Origin: Terriglobales bacterium
GTDB lineage: Bacteria > Acidobacteriota > Terriglobia > Terriglobales > Acidobacteriaceae
Assembly: GCA_019241735.1 (NCBI GenBank)
Contig: JAFAWN010000183.1
Location: 1 to 8,655, forward strand
DNA length: 8,655 nucleotides
Direction of reading: 5' to 3'
Part shown: piece by piece, positions 1 to 6,924 of the stretch
Layout of the letters: each line of letters starts with the position of its first letter
Position numbering within the stretch: position 1 is the first letter of the stretch
The notes under the pieces: model-generated
Seen by the model: the letters and a program-made list of their open reading frames with translations, nothing else
What the model was told of the DNA's origin: nothing
Databases searched by the model: none
Program-made: the position numbers and the translations under genes

Positions 1-1381
1 GCCCGGGAGCGCCAACGCCGAGGCCTGCGAACTCGCGCTTAAGAACCGCATAGGCGCGGTTGGCGAAAATCACCGTCGCGACCTTAAGTCCGTATCGGGC
101 CATGGTCCACAAAGCTTGCACTGTATACATGCTGCTGCCGTCGGCAGACAGGCACAATACTCGCCGCTCCGGGGATGCAACCGCCGCGCCCACCGCCATG
201 GGAAGCGCAATCCCGATAGACCCGCCAGTATTCGCCAGCCAGTCGTGAGCCGCCGACCTGGCAGTTCCCGCCATCAAACCCCTGCCGGAAGTCATCGATT
301 CATCCACAACGATAGAATTTTCTGGCAGCAATGAAGCTATCGCGGCCGCTACTCCGTGCGGGCTTATGTCTCCGTGAATTGGTGTTGGCAACTGCGCCTC
401 GTCCGAGGTTTTCTTCGGACTTCTTGTGGGAAAGTCCGACGACAGGCTTTCCAGGGCGCCGACGCCATCTTCACTCGGCGTTGTGAGCACATGAATTTTG
501 CAATCCGGCGATGTCATGACACTGCTCTTGTCTGGATACGCGAAATACGCCACCGGAGGCGCTGCCCCAACCAGGATAAGCTGGCGGAATTCCTTTAATT
601 GCTCGATGGCATCTTCGAGTACGTAATGGATCCGGTCCACCCGCGGGAGACCTAATCCCCGTTCCATACGGGCGAATGGATAGGGTGCGAATAGCTTCGC
701 TCCGGTAGCATCAGCAATGCGTCCTGCCGCGGCAAGGCCGCGGCCATACAGCGCAGGTCCAGCCAGCAGGAGCGCGGTCCGCAAGTTTGACCGGAGCATG
801 GCAGCTGCCTGCTCCACACTGTCGCTTCCCGGCATTGGAGGTTTCGGAATAGGCAGAGCTGTGGCTGGATGCAACTGACCCGCCTCTGACCATGCAGCCT
901 CTGCTGGAACGATCAATGTCGCGATCTGTCCCGGAGGCGTGCGGGCAGCAATGATCGCTTGAGTCGCATCGGCAGCGGTCGCGGCCGCTCCACTGGACGT
1001 GCGCAGCCACTGCGAATAGGGTCGGGCGATTGCCTCGACGTCAGACTTTAGCGGCGTGTCATAGCGAAGATGTTCGGCGGGATGCTGTCCCGCTATGTTC
1101 ACTATCGGCACCCGGGCGCGGCTGGCGTTGTGCAGATTGGCCATGCTGTTGGCGAATCCGGGACCGAGATGCAGTAGCGTACAGGCGGGCTTTTCGGCTA
1201 TGCGCGCATAACCATCCGCTGCCCCGCTCACCACCCCTTCAAACAATGCCAGCACGCAGCGCATTTTTGCAGCACGGTCAAGTGCGGCAACAATATGCAT
1301 CTCTGAAGTGCCGGGATTGGTAAAGCAAGTCTCAATCCCGCCGGCTTCGAGCGCCCGGATCAGGCTTTCTGCGCCATTCAT
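1..1381 (-). CDS. Thiamine-diphosphate enzyme, acetolactate synthase large subunit-like (C-terminus beyond window)
   Basis: Reading the minus strand from ATG at 1381 gives 460 codons without a stop before the window edge, so the C-terminus is missing. The protein is a TPP-dependent enzyme of the acetolactate synthase / benzoylformate decarboxylase superfamily, which acts on 2-keto acids in the cytoplasm. Residues about 1-165 form the N-terminal pyrimidine-binding domain, with NPGTSEM at 23-28 and the cofactor-activating Glu at 48 (LFEGVVSGAADGYA). A less conserved middle domain covers about 185-330. The PP-binding domain starts near 337, with the ADGS diphosphate/Mg motif at 413-416 and the paired Asn at 441. 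The N-terminus resembles benzoylformate decarboxylase (His at 71 in LLHLGPG), but the second BFD histidine position appears to be Phe280 (VAYFAYP) and BFD Ser26 is Thr25. It therefore fits better the poorly characterised 'acetolactate synthase large subunit' group that I recall as PRK07586. Upstream codons are open only to a TAA at 1421-1423 and contain no other start. No clear Shine-Dalgarno is visible. It lies 48 bp after the carrier-thioesterase gene, probably in the same operon. The substrate is not deducible. Confidence 0.88.
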   Translation of the reverse strand, partial: MNGAESLIRALEAGGIETCFTNPGTSEMHIVAALDRAAKMRCVLALFEGVVSGAADGYARIAEKPACTLLHLGPGFANSMANLHNASRARVPIVNIAGQHPAEHLRYDTPLKSDVEAIARPYSQWLRTSSGAAATAADATQAIIAARTPPGQIATLIVPAEAAWSEAGQLHPATALPIPKPPMPGSDSVEQAAAMLRSNLRTALLLAGPALYGRGLAAAGRIADATGAKLFAPYPFARMERGLGLPRVDRIHYVLEDAIEQLKEFRQLILVGAAPPVAYFAYPDKSSVMTSPDCKIHVLTTPSEDGVGALESLSSDFPTRSPKKTSDEAQLPTPIHGDISPHGVAAAIASLLPENSIVVDESMTSGRGLMAGTARSAAHDWLANTGGSIGIALPMAVGAAVASPERRVLCLSADGSSMYTVQALWTMARYGLKVATVIFANRAYAVLKREFAGLGVGAPG

Positions 1382-1407
1382 ATTGTTTTGACGAGCGATT
1401 CGCCCGG

Positions 1408-1420
1408 AGTGATATTCACT
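1408..1420. repeat. Perfect 13-bp inverted repeat between two operon genes
   Basis: AGTGA-TAT-TCACT is a perfect dyad of 5-bp arms with a 3-bp centre. It lies in the 48-bp gap between the stop of the 319-aa carrier-thioesterase gene and the ATG of the TPP enzyme gene. The flank towards 1430 is A/T-rich. It could be an operator or a small RNA hairpin affecting the downstream gene, but a 13-bp dyad can also arise by chance and no function is shown. Confidence 0.3.
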
Positions 1421-1429
1421 TTATTTTTA

Positions 1430-2389
1430 TCAGATGACTTCTTTTATGTGGCGGGAAAGCACCAAGCCCAGTTCCTTAAAGTGCGTAGTTAGAATGCCTA
1501 GATGATCTCCGGGTACGGTTTCTACTTCCAGCTCTTGAGCAAGCGGCTTCCACACTGAAACCGCATCGCGAGGAAAATCAGTAACGACTTCGGCCCGTAT
1601 GAAGTTTATTTTGCCGGGATAGAAGCCAGGCTTGTAGCTTTCCAGCGCCCGGTAGGCGCTATCCCGAACCCGGTCCATTGCCGAATCCAGTGGACTCCCG
1701 GGGGCTTGCTCGGATGGACTGCGGGCGGCAATTTTTGGTCGTAGCAAATTCGACGCCCGCCGCTTCGTCTGCCGCGCCGCCAGCCGCGCCCGTTCACCCA
1801 ACCTCACATACCGGTTGTGCGGATATGCGTCCAATATTTCCAGCAGCGCGATCTGTTCCCCTGTTTTGCGGAGTTGCTGGGCCATTTCGAACGCTACCAG
1901 GCCTCCCAGCGAAAACCCGATTAAAAAGTAAGGACCGTGTGGCTGGAGCTCGGTAATCGCATCCAGATAAAATTGCGCCATATCCTCAACCCGTTCAAAA
2001 GGCTGCTCCACGCCATCGATGCCGCGCGACTGCATCCCATAGATCGGATTCTCGCATTCGATGTGCTTGATCAACTGGTAAAAGTCTATGACGCTTCCAC
2101 CCAACCCATGCGTCATGAAGATCGGCGGGCCCTGGGTACCAAGCTTGAGTAGTACCACGGCGGGGAAGGGCGTGGGGTTCGGCTTCTCTAACAGTCTTGA
2201 CAGCGCGGCAATTGTCGGTGCCTGATAAATGGTTGCTGGCGGAAGATGCCGGCCGCTGGTTTTCGCGATTTCGTTAAACAGTTCAAGCGCCAGCGAGGAA
2301 TCCCCGCCCAAATCAAAAAAATGGTCCTCTGGAGTGATCGCAGGCAGCCGCAGCACACGCTGCCAGATGGGGGTCAGAACTTCAATCAT
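1430..2389 (-). CDS. Stand-alone carrier protein-thioesterase didomain protein with intact catalytic triad
   Basis: This 319-aa protein has two domains normally found at the end of nonribosomal peptide or polyketide synthases. Residues about 1-68 are a peptidyl/acyl carrier domain with the LGGDSS motif. Ser31 is the expected 4'-phosphopantetheine attachment site, to be loaded by a phosphopantetheinyl transferase acting in trans. Residues about 87-315 are an alpha/beta-hydrolase thioesterase (EntF/SrfA-type) with nucleophile Ser160 in GFSLGG, acid Asp187 (EILDAYP) and His296 in PGDHLGIL, so it should release an acyl or peptidyl group from a carrier. No adenylation, condensation or ketosynthase domain is present. 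ATG at 2389 is the only start after a TGA at 2408-2410; its ribosome site is weak. It begins 26 bp after the 412-aa paralogue and precedes the TPP enzyme by 48 bp, which suggests a single transcript with coupled expression. Domain calls are firm; the tethered substrate is unknown. Confidence 0.92.
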   Translation of the reverse strand: MIEVLTPIWQRVLRLPAITPEDHFFDLGGDSSLALELFNEIAKTSGRHLPPATIYQAPTIAALSRLLEKPNPTPFPAVVLLKLGTQGPPIFMTHGLGGSVIDFYQLIKHIECENPIYGMQSRGIDGVEQPFERVEDMAQFYLDAITELQPHGPYFLIGFSLGGLVAFEMAQQLRKTGEQIALLEILDAYPHNRYVRLGERARLAARQTKRRASNLLRPKIAARSPSEQAPGSPLDSAMDRVRDSAYRALESYKPGFYPGKINFIRAEVVTDFPRDAVSVWKPLAQELEVETVPGDHLGILTTHFKELGLVLSRHIKEVI

Positions 2390-2415
2390 TGCGAGTGCGC
2401 GAAATCTTCAGGGGA

Positions 2416-3654
2416 TCAGGCATGCACCGCTATCGCCTTGTCGATGGATTTCGTCAGCGCATCGGCCAAATGTTTCACGAAAGGTTCCACGAGAATACCC
2501 GCGGGATAAACTGGCAGAACGATAGTCTCTTGCCCTCGAAGCGCCAGGGCTTCCCACTTGGCGTCCGGCTTATCGTAAATGCGATACTGCCTCGCAGGCC
2601 GGAAATCGGTTACCACTCCGAGGTATGCGCGTGGCCGGTAATTCATGCAGGCGCGGTCATTAGTTCGCCATATATTGGCCAGCACGTCAGATTCTGATCT
2701 CTTCCGCTCGGAGCCTCGAGACACGGTTCCAGCTATCATTCCACGCCACACTGGGAGCCGGGATTTCAGCGCCTGGGCTTTCTCCCGAAAGAATGTCCGT
2801 TTGCCAGTGAAATCCAGGTGGCTGAAATTCACCGCGTGGAACTCTAAACGCTGTACTGCGTGAAGAGTCTTGTTGAAAATCGACGGACGTGGAACCTTGC
2901 ACCAGTTCATGGTATCGAACAGCGCCAGTAGAGGGACTGCTTCCCCGCGTGCCCGGAGTTGTTGAGCGACCTCAAAAGCAATGGTTCCGCCCATGCAATA
3001 GCCGCCCAGCAAGTACGGGCCGTGAGGCCTGAACTTCTGAATCTCTTTTACATACAGTGAAGCCATCTCCTCAATGGTGGTGAGCGGCTCAGAGATACCG
3101 GTCAATCCCCGCGACTGCAATCCGTAGAAAGGCTGGTCCGGGCCCAAATGCCGCGCCAGATCACGATAAATGAGAACGTTCCCACCGGCACCGTGCATGC
3201 AGAAAAACGGGGGCCGCGAGCCATTGGCTTGGATTGCCACTAACTGTGAATCACCGGAGGTGGGATCTTCCTCACGCAATATGCGTGCCAGACCCTCAAT
3301 GGTTGGAGCGTCAAATAAAATTGCCAAAGGAAGCTTAACGCCAAACACTTTCTCGATTTGCGCGAACAGATGCACCGCGAGCGCGGAATCTCCGCCCAGA
3401 TCGAAGTAATTCTGGTCTGCAGTAATCGCGTCGATGCCCAGTACGCTTTGCCAGATGCGGATCAATTTTGGCGTCGGGTCGTCGTTCGCAACTGCCCTGG
3501 CTGACGTAGCGTGGGCAGTCTCGTTTTGTTTGCCCTGGTAGTGGAGTTCAGTTCTCATTTCGCCGAAAAGCCGCTCTTCAATCCTTAGTTTACGCTCTGA
3601 AAGGCCCAATTTCGCGGCGTTTGCAGCGCGTATGCTCTTTACCTTGGGCTCCAA
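2416..3654 (-). CDS. Carrier protein-thioesterase didomain protein with Cys nucleophile and missing catalytic His
   Basis: This 412-aa protein is a paralogue of the next gene: by eye, 46 of 101 residues are identical from the HG oxyanion region to the catalytic Asp. Residues about 60-130 are a carrier domain with LGGDS and phosphopantetheine Ser90. Residues about 148-400 are an alpha/beta-hydrolase thioesterase. The nucleophile motif is GYCMGG, so Cys220 replaces the usual Ser; Asp247 (LFDTMN) is kept. Where the paralogue has PGDHLGIL, this protein reads PVYPAGIL, putting Pro384 at the catalytic His. Hydrolysis by the normal mechanism is therefore doubtful. The start drawn is a TTG with no Shine-Dalgarno before it; GGAG occurs immediately after it. 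ATG at residue 33 (3558) is a plausible alternative that keeps both domains. Residues 16-32 (LGLSERKLRIEERLFGE) form a charged helix resembling the linker helix that begins many NRPS condensation domains, possibly a docking element or a remnant. It is the first gene of the run and is divergent from the kinase gene. Confidence 0.88.
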   Translation of the reverse strand: MEPKVKSIRAANAAKLGLSERKLRIEERLFGEMRTELHYQGKQNETAHATSARAVANDDPTPKLIRIWQSVLGIDAITADQNYFDLGGDSALAVHLFAQIEKVFGVKLPLAILFDAPTIEGLARILREEDPTSGDSQLVAIQANGSRPPFFCMHGAGGNVLIYRDLARHLGPDQPFYGLQSRGLTGISEPLTTIEEMASLYVKEIQKFRPHGPYLLGGYCMGGTIAFEVAQQLRARGEAVPLLALFDTMNWCKVPRPSIFNKTLHAVQRLEFHAVNFSHLDFTGKRTFFREKAQALKSRLPVWRGMIAGTVSRGSERKRSESDVLANIWRTNDRACMNYRPRAYLGVVTDFRPARQYRIYDKPDAKWEALALRGQETIVLPVYPAGILVEPFVKHLADALTKSIDKAIAVHA

Positions 3655-3699
3655 AAGTTTATAAAAGATTGGCTAAACCCAACACGTTACTGCCGTGCG

Positions 3700-3720
3700 G
3701 AAGCGTGGGACTCGTGCTTC
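3700..3720 (+). repeat. Small potential hairpin in the divergent intergenic region
   Basis: GAAGCGTG and CGTGCTTC can pair as an 8-bp stem (two G-U pairs) around the 5-nt loop GGACT when read as plus-strand RNA. As DNA or minus-strand RNA only the outer five pairs and the innermost pair hold. There is no U-tract, so it is not a typical terminator. It might be a protein-binding dyad or chance. Confidence 0.2.
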
Positions 3721-3853
3721 AGGGTTACAGGTCTGCTGAACAAGAGTTTGAACCCAAGTTTGGCCTGGATTGACCATACGAGCCGGCCGCGCGGGCAAGG
3801 AATTTGCGCGGCCATGAAACATCGTTGTTTATGCCTATCGCCTCGGGCCTTCA

Positions 3854-3882
3854 TTGACTAAGCTTTGCGTCACTCATAATAT
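3854..3882 (+). promoter_or_regulatory. Candidate sigma-70-type promoter for the kinase gene
   Basis: TTGACT at 3854-3859 matches the -35 consensus at 5 of 6 positions. After 17 bp, TAATAT at 3877-3882 matches the -10 consensus at 4 of 6. An overlapping alternative, CATAAT at 3875-3880, is closer to consensus but leaves only 15 bp. Either would start transcription about 20 bp before the ATG at 3910, giving a short leader. No strong Shine-Dalgarno is seen before that ATG. Confidence 0.4.
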
Positions 3883-3909
3883 GAACTGACTCCAAAGCGA
3901 TCTCTGCGC

Positions 3910-6636
3910 ATGATCGGCCAGACCATTTCCCACTATCGCATCCTTGAAAAACTCGGCGGCGGCGGCATGGGGGTTGTGTACAAGGCCGAAGATCTGCGTC
4001 TGCATCGCTTCGTCGCGCTCAAGTTTCTGCCGGATGAGGTGGCGCGGGACCCCCAGGCGCTTGCGCGCTTCGAGCGCGAAGCCCAAGCCGCCTCCGCCCT
4101 CAACCACCCTAACATCTGCACCATCCACGATATTGGCGAGCAGGATGGCAAAGCGTTTATCGCAATGGAATTTCTGGAGGGGGTAACGTTAAAGCACCGC
4201 ATTGCCGGTCGGCCTATGGACACCGGCGAGATTCTATCCCTGGCGGGAGAGATTGCGGATGCTCTGGATGCCGCTCACGTCAAGGGCATCGTCCATCGGG
4301 ACATTAAGCCTGCAAATATTTTTGTCACGGATCGCGGTCATGCCAAAGTGCTGGATTTCGGGCTGGCCAAGATCGCGATTGACGCCGCGCGCATCGGCAG
4401 CGGGTCCGCCAACACCATGACGGGTACTCTGGATGGCGCCCAGCTGACCAGCCCCGGTTCGACTTTGGGCACTGTCTCATACATGTCGCCGGAACAGGCC
4501 AAGGGCAAGGAACTCGACGGCCGTACAGATCTGTTTTCTTTTGGCGCCGTTCTATATGAAATGGCGACCGGGACAATGCCGTTCCGGGGAGAAACTTCCG
4601 CGCTCATTTTCAACGCGATACTGGAGCGCACTCCCGTCCCGGCGATGCGTCTCAATCCCAACCTTCCGGCGAAGCTCGAGGACATCATCAATCGCGCGCT
4701 CGAAAAGGACTGCGAGCTGCGCTACCAGAGCGCGAAAGAAATGAGGTCCGAACTGCTGCGGCTGAAGCGGGATACGGAGTCCGGCCGGCAAGTCGCGGTT
4801 GTGAATCCGGAGCCGGCTAGTTCTTCAGCGGTGGCTGCGGCGTCGCATACGGGCAGCAGTTCTACGATGGTCGCGGCGGCGCGACAGCACAGAGTAGGAA
4901 TCGGCATCAGCGCTCTAGTTGCCATCTTGCTGGTTGCAGCCGCCGGTTACGGAGTTTACTCATTCCTTTCCCGCTCGCGATCCACCCCGTTTCAAAATTT
5001 CTCGGTCAGTAAGGTGACTCAGACAGGGAAGGCCACTCTGGCGGCCATATCGCCGGATGGCAAATATCTTCTCAACGTTATAGATGATGGTGGGTTGCAG
5101 AGTCTGTGGCTGCGCAACATTCCGACCAATAGCAATACGCAGGTAGTGGCGCCGGCCCCGGTAGGGTATCGCGGGCTCCGATTCTCGCCGGACGGGAATT
5201 ATTTGTATTTTGTGCGTTTGGAATCCGGAAGCCAATCGCTCGGGTATTTATACCGCGTTCCGGTGCTGGGTGGCGATCAGCAGAAGCTTGTGACCGACAT
5301 CGATTCCAACATCAGCTTCTCCCCCGATGGCAAGAGATTCGCCTACTTCCTGGCTAACAACCCGAACGTTGGGGAGTACCGGATCATTGTGCGGTCCGCG
5401 GAAGGGAGTGAGGAAAAGACCATCGCTAAAGGCCCGCTGAATGAAGCCGTGTCGGATCTGGCATGGTCGCCGGACGGCAGGGTTATCGTTATGCCGCTTT
5501 CGCAGCCGGGAGATGCGCTAGGCGGTATGACGGCCATCGACGCGGAGTCCGGAAAACGCAATGCATTTCTGATTTCGAAAGATTTGTTCTTCTCCGTTGC
5601 AGTGTGGCTGCCCGATGGCCGGGGCCTGCTGGCTTTGGCCGCCCCATTTTCCTCCAGTCAAGCGCAGATCGTTCACATTTCCTATCCCGACGGCAAAGTT
5701 TCTCCGGTGACCCGCGATACGAACAATTACGCAGATATCAGTCTCGCCGCGGATGGGCACACCCTGGCAACGGTCCAGGGACTGAGGCATATGTCTGCGT
5801 ACGTCATGTCGAACGGCGCCCCCAGTTCGCAGGCGCGGCAGCTGGCAACGGAAGGTTTGGCGCCGAGCTATGAGGTCGGGTGGACCCGGGATGGTCAACT
5901 GCTGATGTCTGCCTCAGGCGCCGGAGTTACCCTGCTTAACCCCGACTCCGGCAATAAGACACCCTTGTTTTCCGAGATTCAGTTTCCCGGATTTGCACGC
6001 TCTTGCCCCGACGGGCACCTCGTCTTTATGGGCGGCGCCAAAGGGAAAATCCAGGCCCATATCTTTCGGGCGGACGCCGATGGCACAAACGTCAAGGAAC
6101 TTACCAGCGGGAAGTTCGACTTCAAGCCCATTTGCTCCCCTGACTCCAAAGTTGTGCTTTACCAGGATGCGGACGGAAAACTGGAGAAGGTCTCTCTAGA
6201 GGGCGGCTCATCTCAACAGTTTCCGGATTACACCTCCTTTGCCCGCCCCGCAATCTCTCCCGACGGGAAGGTAGTCGCCATCGTTAGCAATCGCGTGGGT
6301 GAGACCAAGGAGAAATTGGTATTATTTTCACTGGATTTCAGCCCGGCAGTCCGCTTCGTAAATTTTGAACGGCCCCGTGCTGAGTACGCGTCAAGCCTTG
6401 GCGACGGCCCGATCGTGTTTCAGCGTGACGGGGCCGCCATCATTTATCCCATCCGCGACCGTCAAACCGACAATCTCTGGATGCAACCCCTTGACGGCTC
6501 CCCAGGACGCCAGCTCACCGACTTTAAGTCGGAATATATTCGCGATTTCGATTATTCGTACGATGGCAAGCAGCTCGCTCTTATCCGCGGACACCGCGAA
6601 GCTGACGTCGTTCTGATTCGCGACTCGGAGAAGTGA
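3910..6636 (+). CDS. Membrane Ser/Thr protein kinase with C-terminal PD40/TolB-like beta-propeller
   Basis: This 908-aa protein is a Hanks-type (PknB-like) kinase tethered to the membrane. Residues about 9-285 form the kinase domain: glycine loop LGGGGMGVVY at 15-24, ATP-binding Lys38 (VALK), catalytic HRDIKPAN at 129-136, DFGLAK at 149-154 and SPEQ at 193-196 closing the activation segment, which carries a Ser/Thr/Gly-rich stretch (about 163-188). All catalytic residues are present, so it should be active. A Ser/Ala-rich linker follows, then one hydrophobic segment at about 331-352. The remaining ~555 residues carry about 12 'SPDG'-type signatures (near 381, 426, 471, 520, 568, 614, 660, 700, 743, 783, 839 and 883), spaced 40-56 residues, as in PD40/WD40-like propellers. 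With the kinase inside, the propeller would lie outside or in the periplasm as a sensor or binding domain. The architecture is common in Acidobacteriota. It is divergent from the carrier-thioesterase operon and convergent with a small gene 46 bp downstream. Ligand and targets are unknown. Confidence 0.95.
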   Translation: MIGQTISHYRILEKLGGGGMGVVYKAEDLRLHRFVALKFLPDEVARDPQALARFEREAQAASALNHPNICTIHDIGEQDGKAFIAMEFLEGVTLKHRIAGRPMDTGEILSLAGEIADALDAAHVKGIVHRDIKPANIFVTDRGHAKVLDFGLAKIAIDAARIGSGSANTMTGTLDGAQLTSPGSTLGTVSYMSPEQAKGKELDGRTDLFSFGAVLYEMATGTMPFRGETSALIFNAILERTPVPAMRLNPNLPAKLEDIINRALEKDCELRYQSAKEMRSELLRLKRDTESGRQVAVVNPEPASSSAVAAASHTGSSSTMVAAARQHRVGIGISALVAILLVAAAGYGVYSFLSRSRSTPFQNFSVSKVTQTGKATLAAISPDGKYLLNVIDDGGLQSLWLRNIPTNSNTQVVAPAPVGYRGLRFSPDGNYLYFVRLESGSQSLGYLYRVPVLGGDQQKLVTDIDSNISFSPDGKRFAYFLANNPNVGEYRIIVRSAEGSEEKTIAKGPLNEAVSDLAWSPDGRVIVMPLSQPGDALGGMTAIDAESGKRNAFLISKDLFFSVAVWLPDGRGLLALAAPFSSSQAQIVHISYPDGKVSPVTRDTNNYADISLAADGHTLATVQGLRHMSAYVMSNGAPSSQARQLATEGLAPSYEVGWTRDGQLLMSASGAGVTLLNPDSGNKTPLFSEIQFPGFARSCPDGHLVFMGGAKGKIQAHIFRADADGTNVKELTSGKFDFKPICSPDSKVVLYQDADGKLEKVSLEGGSSQQFPDYTSFARPAISPDGKVVAIVSNRVGETKEKLVLFSLDFSPAVRFVNFERPRAEYASSLGDGPIVFQRDGAAIIYPIRDRQTDNLWMQPLDGSPGRQLTDFKSEYIRDFDYSYDGKQLALIRGHREADVVLIRDSEK

Positions 6637-6682
6637 TCGAAACCATTGCGGGTTCAATTTCCAACCAGCACCGGCTGATCCA

Positions 6683-6919
6683 TTAAGAGGCTTGTTTCGC
6701 CGCCAGCGTTGGGATGGGAACGATTGCTTGCGGCGGTGAATTCATCACCCTCATCTGCTTCCAATCGTAGGGAAACTCCTTCCCGCAATCCAGACAGACG
6801 ACGTAAGCCCCATTAATTGACGATCCTACCCTGCGTAAAGACTTCGAGCGAAGGGTGATGGGAAAACTATAACGCGAGTGAGAGCAACCGAAAAAAGTAT
6901 CAAGCAATTTGGAAATCAT
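6683..6919 (-). CDS. Small conserved Cys/His protein, possible zinc-binding (78 aa)
   Basis: This 78-aa protein has no name I can give. It contains two potential metal-binding pairs: Cys12-x-His14 (FGCSHSRYSFP) and Cys42-x-x-Cys45 in VVCLDCGKEFPYDW. Together they could make a single zinc site, in the manner of a small ribbon or knuckle. I recall similar short proteins with the CLDCGKEFPYDW core in Acidobacteriota genomes, which supports a real gene, though I cannot verify it here. The translation signal is excellent: GGAGGT lies 5 nt before the ATG at 6919. It has no signal peptide or membrane segment. It is convergent with the kinase gene (46 bp apart) and lies downstream of the sigma/anti-sigma pair on the same strand, separated by 168 bp, so it probably has its own promoter. 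The last ~18 residues are Pro/Ala-rich and look less conserved. Confidence 0.8.
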   Translation of the reverse strand: MISKLLDTFFGCSHSRYSFPITLRSKSLRRVGSSINGAYVVCLDCGKEFPYDWKQMRVMNSPPQAIVPIPTLAAKQAS

Positions 6920-6924
6920 CTGCT

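Larger units (their letters stand above)
3655..3909. other. Divergent intergenic region between the carrier-thioesterase operon and the kinase gene
   Basis: These 255 bp separate the TTG start of the minus-strand operon from the ATG of the plus-strand kinase gene. I see no convincing coding frame on either strand. It contains a possible sigma-70-type promoter facing the kinase gene, a TATAAA on the minus strand at 3658-3663 just before the TTG, and a short potential hairpin at 3700-3720. The TATAAA has no good -35 partner. If it is a -10 element, transcription would start at or within the drawn start codon, which would favour the downstream ATG at 3558. Confidence 0.6.

Noticed and set aside
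711..1323. Open frames of about 100 codons on both strands (711-1010 minus, 1030-1323 plus)
   Set aside because: They overlap the 460-codon TPP enzyme frame, which has clear family motifs; their translations are Arg/Cys/His-rich with no domain, as expected of shadow frames in high-GC DNA.
1..1381. Calling the TPP enzyme benzoylformate decarboxylase (mdlC)
   Set aside because: One of the two key histidines appears to be Phe and the active-site Ser is Thr, so the specific name is not supported.
2389..2697. Plus-strand open frames across the junction of the two carrier-thioesterase genes
   Set aside because: They are antisense to well-supported domains and show no protein-like motifs or ribosome site.
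3740..3780. TTCAAA-containing stretch on the minus strand that resembles a tRNA T-arm
   Set aside because: The flanking five bases do not pair, and no acceptor, D or anticodon arms can be built around it.
3874..4128. Minus-strand 84-aa frame covering the kinase start region
   Set aside because: It is antisense to the glycine loop and N-lobe of the kinase and is explained as a shadow.
6637..6682. Rho-independent terminator between the convergent kinase and 78-aa genes
   Set aside because: No GC-rich hairpin followed by a T-run can be seen on either strand in the 46 bp.
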